NCBI RefSeq assembly: GCF_014640255.1
Contig: NZ_BMGP01000005.1
Span: forward strand, 349,841-413,840
From: Subtercola lobariae
Lineage (GTDB): Bacteria; Actinomycetota; Actinomycetes; Actinomycetales; Microbacteriaceae
Length of the DNA: 64,000 nucleotides
Direction: 5' to 3'
This document shows positions 60,647 through 64,000 of the stretch, piece by piece (position 1 is the stretch's first letter; each line of letters starts with the position of its first letter). The notes under the pieces were generated by a model that saw only the letters and a list, made by a program, of their open reading frames with translations, searched no databases and was not told the DNA's origin. Both the position numbers and the translations under genes were made by a program.

Positions 60647-61455
60647 GGGGTATGTGCTCCTGAAACTCGTAAAACGCGGTCTCTCCATTCTGTCGGATTG
60701 CTACCCGCACTGGCGCTGAGCCAGACCAGATACTCATGATTTCCGGCATTTCCGATGATTGGGGAGGAGAGGAGCCCGGCCGTACCCAGCCCGAGGTCGA
60801 ACGCGGCCCACAGCACAGCAGAAATCGCATCGGCCCGAAGCCCAGCGTTTCGCACGACTCCCTCACGGATGCCCGACCGCCCCACCTCGAACTGCGGCTT
60901 CACCAGCAGCACGAAGTCGGCTCCCGGCTCGGCAACGGCGACTAATGCCGGCAGCACCGTGGTCAGCGAGATGAACGACAAGTCGCCCACCACCAACGAC
61001 GGTGCCTCAGCGATACCGGAGACCTCGGCGAGTGACTCGGGCGTGGCGAAGCGCAGGTTGTAACCCTCGACGACCGAGACCCGGGCATCCGCCGACACCA
61101 CCGGTGACAGCTGACCGTGCCCCACATCGGCGGCAATGACACGTCGGGCGCCGCGTTCGAGCAGTACCTGCGTGAATCCGCCGGTCGAAGCGCCCGCATC
61201 GAGCACCACCCGACCGTCGACGCTGACACCGTCGAAGGCATCAAGCGCCGCAACGAGTTTGCCAGCCGCCCGGCTCACGTACTGGTCTTCGCCCTCGACA
61301 TGCAGAACCTGACCCTCACGAACCTTGGCAGCCGGCTTCACGGTCACCACGCCGTCGATACTGACGAAGCCATCGGCAATGAGCTGCGCGGCATGGTTTC
61401 GCGACCGGGCCAGCCCGCTTTCGGCCAACGCCGTGTCGAGCCTCGCCTCACCCAC
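60643..61455 (-). CDS. tlyA: TlyA family rRNA methyltransferase/hemolysin
   Basis: 270 residues. N-terminal S4 domain (RLDTALAESGLARSRNHAAQLIADG), Rossmann methyltransferase with VVLDAGASTGGFTQVLLERGA and the K-D-K-E type residues in ADVGHGQL and LVKPQFEVG. 2'-O-methylates 16S and 23S rRNA cytidines in mycobacteria, which confers capreomycin sensitivity. GTG 61455 gives the normal family length and overlaps the preceding small gene; a longer start at 61536 is rejected. Confidence 0.93.
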   Translation of the reverse strand: MGEARLDTALAESGLARSRNHAAQLIADGFVSIDGVVTVKPAAKVREGQVLHVEGEDQYVSRAAGKLVAALDAFDGVSVDGRVVLDAGASTGGFTQVLLERGARRVIAADVGHGQLSPVVSADARVSVVEGYNLRFATPESLAEVSGIAEAPSLVVGDLSFISLTTVLPALVAVAEPGADFVLLVKPQFEVGRSGIREGVVRNAGLRADAISAVLWAAFDLGLGTAGLLSSPIIGNAGNHEYLVWLSASAGSNPTEWRDRVLRVSGAHTP

Positions 61456-61615
61456 GCGCTGCGGACTGATCTGACCCTTCGAGCCGCGTTCGCAGTTCGT
61501 CGTAGATCTGAACGTATGCGCCGGCCCGAGCGTCAAGCGGTTGCTGCTCGATCACGCGCAGCCTCGACAGCAGCTCACCTTCGCCACCGGCCTGCTCAAC
61601 CACCTCGTCTGTCAC
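61448..61615 (-). CDS. small conserved actinobacterial protein upstream of tlyA
   Basis: About 55 residues from GTG 61615 (or GTG 61603, which has a better-placed AGAGG). Product: acidic start, then LLSRLRVIEQQPLDARAGAYVQIYDELRTRLEGSD. A short protein with this LRAIEQRPLAERAAAY...LHDELRxxLE pattern is typically found between the HAD phosphatase and tlyA in actinobacteria. It ends inside the tlyA start (eight-base overlap). A single helical hairpin is likely; function unknown. Confidence 0.7.
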   Translation of the reverse strand: MTDEVVEQAGGEGELLSRLRVIEQQPLDARAGAYVQIYDELRTRLEGSDQSAARG

Positions 61616-61636
61616 CTCTTTAGGCTACCCTGAGCC

Positions 61637-62659
61637 TCAGCTGTAGAGCTCAGGCGCAACGTTCAGCCCGTAAATCGGCTGACCAGACGCCCAAATCAGT
61701 GCGCTGCCAGCGCGAATCACGTCGACCTGCGAGTCGCCTGATTTCACCACTTCGACCGACGTTCCGCGCAATCGCACCACGGATTTACCTACCGTCGCCA
61801 CGGTGTTGTCGTGCGAAAGCTCCGTGGGCGGGTACGGCTCGAACAACCCCCGCAGATCATCCAGAATGAAAGTCGGCCGCGAGTCTGTGTCGGCCGCGAG
61901 CAGTTGTTTCGCACCGTCAATGCCGGTCAGAACGTGGGCTGAGCGGATGCCCGCCCGATTCGCCCCGATGATGTCGGTATCGAGGCGATCCCCGATGAAC
62001 AGCGGCACTTCAGCGCCGAACCGGGCAACTGCGGCCTCGAAGATCGCCTTCTCGGGCTTGCCGCCCACGACCGGCAACGTTCCCACGGCCGTGTGCACGG
62101 CGGATACCAGGGTACCGTTGCCGGGCGCAATGCCCCCCTCCACCGGAATCGTCCAGTCGGTGTTCGTCGCCACCCACGGAATGCCGCGATGAAGCGCAAA
62201 GCTCGCTTGCGCTAGATCCTTCCAGGCGACATCGGGCGCAAAACCTTGAATGACTGCTGCCGGCTCATCTGCGGCCTGCCTGGTCACGGTGAAGCCGGCC
62301 TTTTCGACCTCACTGGTCAACCCGACTCCGCCCACCACCAGAATCAGCGACCCCGGCTCGACCAGGCCCGCGAGCAGCTTCACGGCGGCTTGGGGGCTGG
62401 TCACCACGTCATGCGGCACCACTTTCAGACCGAAGCTCGAAAGGTGCTCGGCGACCTGAACGTCGGTTCGCGACGCGTTGTTCGTGATGTAACCGACGCG
62501 CACACCTTCGGCGGCTGCCTTGTTCAAGGAGTCGACGGCATAATCGATCGCATTCGCCCCCGTGTACACGACCCCGTCGAGATCGGCCAGAACAACATCG
62601 ATACCGTCGAGCGGGGTCACTGCAGCGTCACTCTTTCGCGTCTTGAACAGGCTCACCAT
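61637..62659 (-). CDS. HAD superfamily (class IIA) sugar phosphatase
   Basis: 340 residues, NagD-like. DLDGVVYTGANAID carries the nucleophile and acid aspartates, YITNNASRT motif II, GGKPEKAIF motif III lysine, and LFIGDRLDTDIIGANRAG motif IV. Relatives dephosphorylate sugar or glycerol phosphates. ATG 62659 has GAGGAG close upstream; an apparent extension reading PPKTKR repeats comes from the other gene's tandem repeat and is rejected. It overlaps the TPR gene by 32 bases. Confidence 0.92.
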   Translation of the reverse strand: MVSLFKTRKSDAAVTPLDGIDVVLADLDGVVYTGANAIDYAVDSLNKAAAEGVRVGYITNNASRTDVQVAEHLSSFGLKVVPHDVVTSPQAAVKLLAGLVEPGSLILVVGGVGLTSEVEKAGFTVTRQAADEPAAVIQGFAPDVAWKDLAQASFALHRGIPWVATNTDWTIPVEGGIAPGNGTLVSAVHTAVGTLPVVGGKPEKAIFEAAVARFGAEVPLFIGDRLDTDIIGANRAGIRSAHVLTGIDGAKQLLAADTDSRPTFILDDLRGLFEPYPPTELSHDNTVATVGKSVVRLRGTSVEVVKSGDSQVDVIRAGSALIWASGQPIYGLNVAPELYS

Positions 62660-63740
62660 TCTCCTCGTCTTCGGCGTGCTCGACTTCGGCGGTCTCTTCG
62701 TCTTCGGCGGTCTCTTCGTCTTCGGCGGTCTCTTCGTCTTCGGCGGTCTCTTCGTCTTCGGCGGTCTCTTCGTCTTCGGCGGCAAGATCGACGTACTCGA
62801 CCTCTTCTTCGAAGACCTCGATCATGTCATCGTCAGCATCGACGGCATCGAGTGCCGCCTCGGCGCGCTCGGCGTTGTCACGCCAGGCTGCCGCGTCTGA
62901 TTCCCGGCCGAGGTCGCCGAGCACTTCGGCGTACGCCCAGAAGAGATCAGGGCTGTAACTGTAGGCACGCGAGGCGTCGAGCTGGGCAATCTCGAGCTCA
63001 GCGAGAGCCAACTCCGGCTGACCCAAATCAAGTCGAGTCCCCGACATGGCGATCGCGACAGCGACCTGGCTCGCTGGCGTCAGCGTCGAACGCTCCACCG
63101 AACGGCCCAGCTCGAGAGCGCGGTCAGGTCTGCCCAAGCCTCTCTCGCTATCGACCATCAAGGCGAGCTGCTCGTTCGAGCCCGAAATTCGTCGGTACGT
63201 ACGCAGCTCACGAATTGCCAGCGCGTAGTCGCCTGTCGCGTACGCGGTGATCGCCAACGTCTCGCGAACCATAGCAATGCGGCCTGCTCGACGCGAAGCA
63301 GAGGTAGCGTGCTTGTGAGCCAGCTCGGGATCTTCGTCGATCAGCCGAGCGACCATCACGAGGTGCTTCGCAACGCCTTCGGCGTTCTCCTTCGAGAGAG
63401 TCTTCAATTCGTTGTAGGCAAGACGATCGAGTTCTTTGACCGAGACGTCGTCGTCGATCTCAGGGTCATCGTGATGCGGGCGTACAGCGCGTAGTTCGCG
63501 GGCGCGCAACTCCTCTGGAGTGAGTTCTTCGTCGCGACGGCCGCCTCGTTCGCGCTGTTTGTCGCGGGCACCGGGCGCGGAACTGCGAGCGGGCTTGCCA
63601 TCACTTGTCCACAGACGCTTTTCACCGCTGTGCTGCGGACGTGAGCTCTTCGGCCGAGCGGAGCCGCTGCGCGCTCCGTCTGATCGCGCGCCATCGTCAC
63701 GGCGGCCTGGGCGTTTCTCCCTGTCTGGTGAATCGCTCAT
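62628..63740 (-). CDS. tetratricopeptide-like protein at head of tlyA-recN cluster
   Basis: 370 residues. A basic, disordered N terminus (Arg/Ser/Gly/Asp-rich to about residue 75) is followed by a helical repeat region (LVMVARLIDEDPELAHKHATSASRRAGRIAMVRETLAITAYATGDYALAIREL...) of TPR type, and an acidic tail with EDEETA repeats. This protein type precedes the HAD gene throughout actinobacteria. It probably acts in RNA or protein binding. It is the first gene of the leftward run and lies 136 bases from the rRNA operon. Confidence 0.85.
   Translation of the reverse strand: MSDSPDREKRPGRRDDGARSDGARSGSARPKSSRPQHSGEKRLWTSDGKPARSSAPGARDKQRERGGRRDEELTPEELRARELRAVRPHHDDPEIDDDVSVKELDRLAYNELKTLSKENAEGVAKHLVMVARLIDEDPELAHKHATSASRRAGRIAMVRETLAITAYATGDYALAIRELRTYRRISGSNEQLALMVDSERGLGRPDRALELGRSVERSTLTPASQVAVAIAMSGTRLDLGQPELALAELEIAQLDASRAYSYSPDLFWAYAEVLGDLGRESDAAAWRDNAERAEAALDAVDADDDMIEVFEEEVEYVDLAAEDEETAEDEETAEDEETAEDEETAEDEETAEVEHAEDEENGEPVQDAKE
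62685..62774. repeat. 18-bp tandem repeat, five perfect copies
   Basis: Unit TTCGGCGGTCTCTTCGTC repeated five times, encoding EDEETA on the minus strand in the acidic tail of the TPR protein. Perfect identity of copies implies recent expansion and likely length variation between strains. Confidence 0.9.
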
Positions 63741-63831
63741 GACACTCCTCCTGTTTGATGCGCGCGCTGTGTAGATGTAGGTACAGCCTATTGGCTGGTG
63801 TGATCCCCGTCAGGGATTCACGGGTTAAACA

Positions 63832-63863
63832 ACTGAGGCCCACCTGTTGGGGTGGGCCTCAGT
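63832..63863 (-). terminator. Rho-independent terminator of the rRNA operon
   Basis: Perfect 13-bp stem (63832-63844 / 63851-63863) with a 6-base loop, followed on the minus strand by TTGTTTAA, 12 bases after the 5S 3' end. Confidence 0.85.
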
Positions 63864-63875
63864 CTTACGTTGGGT

Positions 63876-63992
63876 CCGGCGGTGTCCTACTCTCCCACAG
63901 GGTCTCCCTTGCAGTACCATCGGCGCTGAGAGTCTTAGCTTCCGGGTTCGGAATGTTGCCGGGCGTTTCCCTCTCGCTATGGCCGCCGAAAC
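63876..63992 (-). rRNA. rrf: 5S ribosomal RNA
   Basis: About 117 nt on the minus strand, starting GTTTCGGCGGCCATAGCG and ending CACCGCCGGAC, with the conserved CCCGGCAACATTCCGAACCC-type loop B/C region and GCCGATGGTACTGC. The two ends pair as helix I. The 16S and 23S genes should lie to the right of the window. Confidence 0.92.
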
Positions 63993-64000
63993 ACTGTCGA

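Noticed and set aside
61637..62785. HAD protein with an N-terminal PPKTKR repeat extension.
   Set aside because: The extension is the alternate frame of the EDEETA tandem repeat; ATG 62659 with GAGGAG gives the normal family length.

Overview
The window is chromosomal DNA of a high-GC Gram-positive bacterium, most likely an actinobacterium of the family Microbacteriaceae. Evidence: the gene run TPR protein - HAD hydrolase - small ORF - tlyA - nadK - recN - pyrG - NUDIX - xerD - parA - scpA - scpB - rluB - tyrA - cmk - der is the classic actinobacterial order; the codons are GC-rich; there is an F420-type LLM oxidoreductase, a LAL regulator and a stand-alone NHEJ-type ligase and primase-polymerase; starts are often GTG, and at least one transcript looks leaderless. 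No prophage, insertion sequence or CRISPR array was seen.

Layout. 1-10 kb: a MATE exporter cut by the left edge, two short-chain dehydrogenases with TetR and LysR regulators, a Dabb protein, a VOC/DinB pair, a 42-codon membrane peptide and a 1056-residue LAL regulator. 10-15 kb: an LLM oxidoreductase with a Cys-rich partner, LigC-type ligase, a secreted lytic-transglycosylase-like protein and a LigD-type polymerase. 15-19 kb: esterase, MFS transporter and amidohydrolase. 19-26 kb: hipB with a broken hipA, a phosphatase, a MoxR-like AAA+/VWA pair, a truncated globin, and an XRE antitoxin with a toxin gene that has lost its catalytic core. 26-35 kb: Kup potassium transporter, a GntR-controlled amidohydrolase/MFS module, small membrane/HTH genes, tRNA-Pro(GGG), a broken DUF2252 gene and a MOSC protein. 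35.5-45.9 kb: a compact four-gene operon encoding a small membrane protein, a surface VWA protein with one membrane anchor, a very large tubulin/FtsZ-like GTPase and a 1105-residue membrane protein. 46-48 kb: lysE with its divergent LysR regulator. 48-63.7 kb: the housekeeping run for chromosome segregation, NAD/CTP metabolism, ribosome maturation and aromatic amino acid synthesis. The right edge holds 5S rRNA and its terminator, the end of an rRNA operon transcribed leftwards.

Most notable points: (1) the tubulin-like/VWA operon, which has the architecture of an uncharacterised membrane-linked cytoskeletal machine; (2) two families of 48-58 bp palindromes at gene 3' ends, one copy of which sits in frame inside the lysG-type gene; (3) three unrelated genes (hipA, a DUF6036 toxin, DUF2252) that each lost a central segment while both ends survive; (4) strong apparent over-representation of the octamer GGATGCYC on both strands. 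All function assignments rest on motifs read by eye; no database search was possible.
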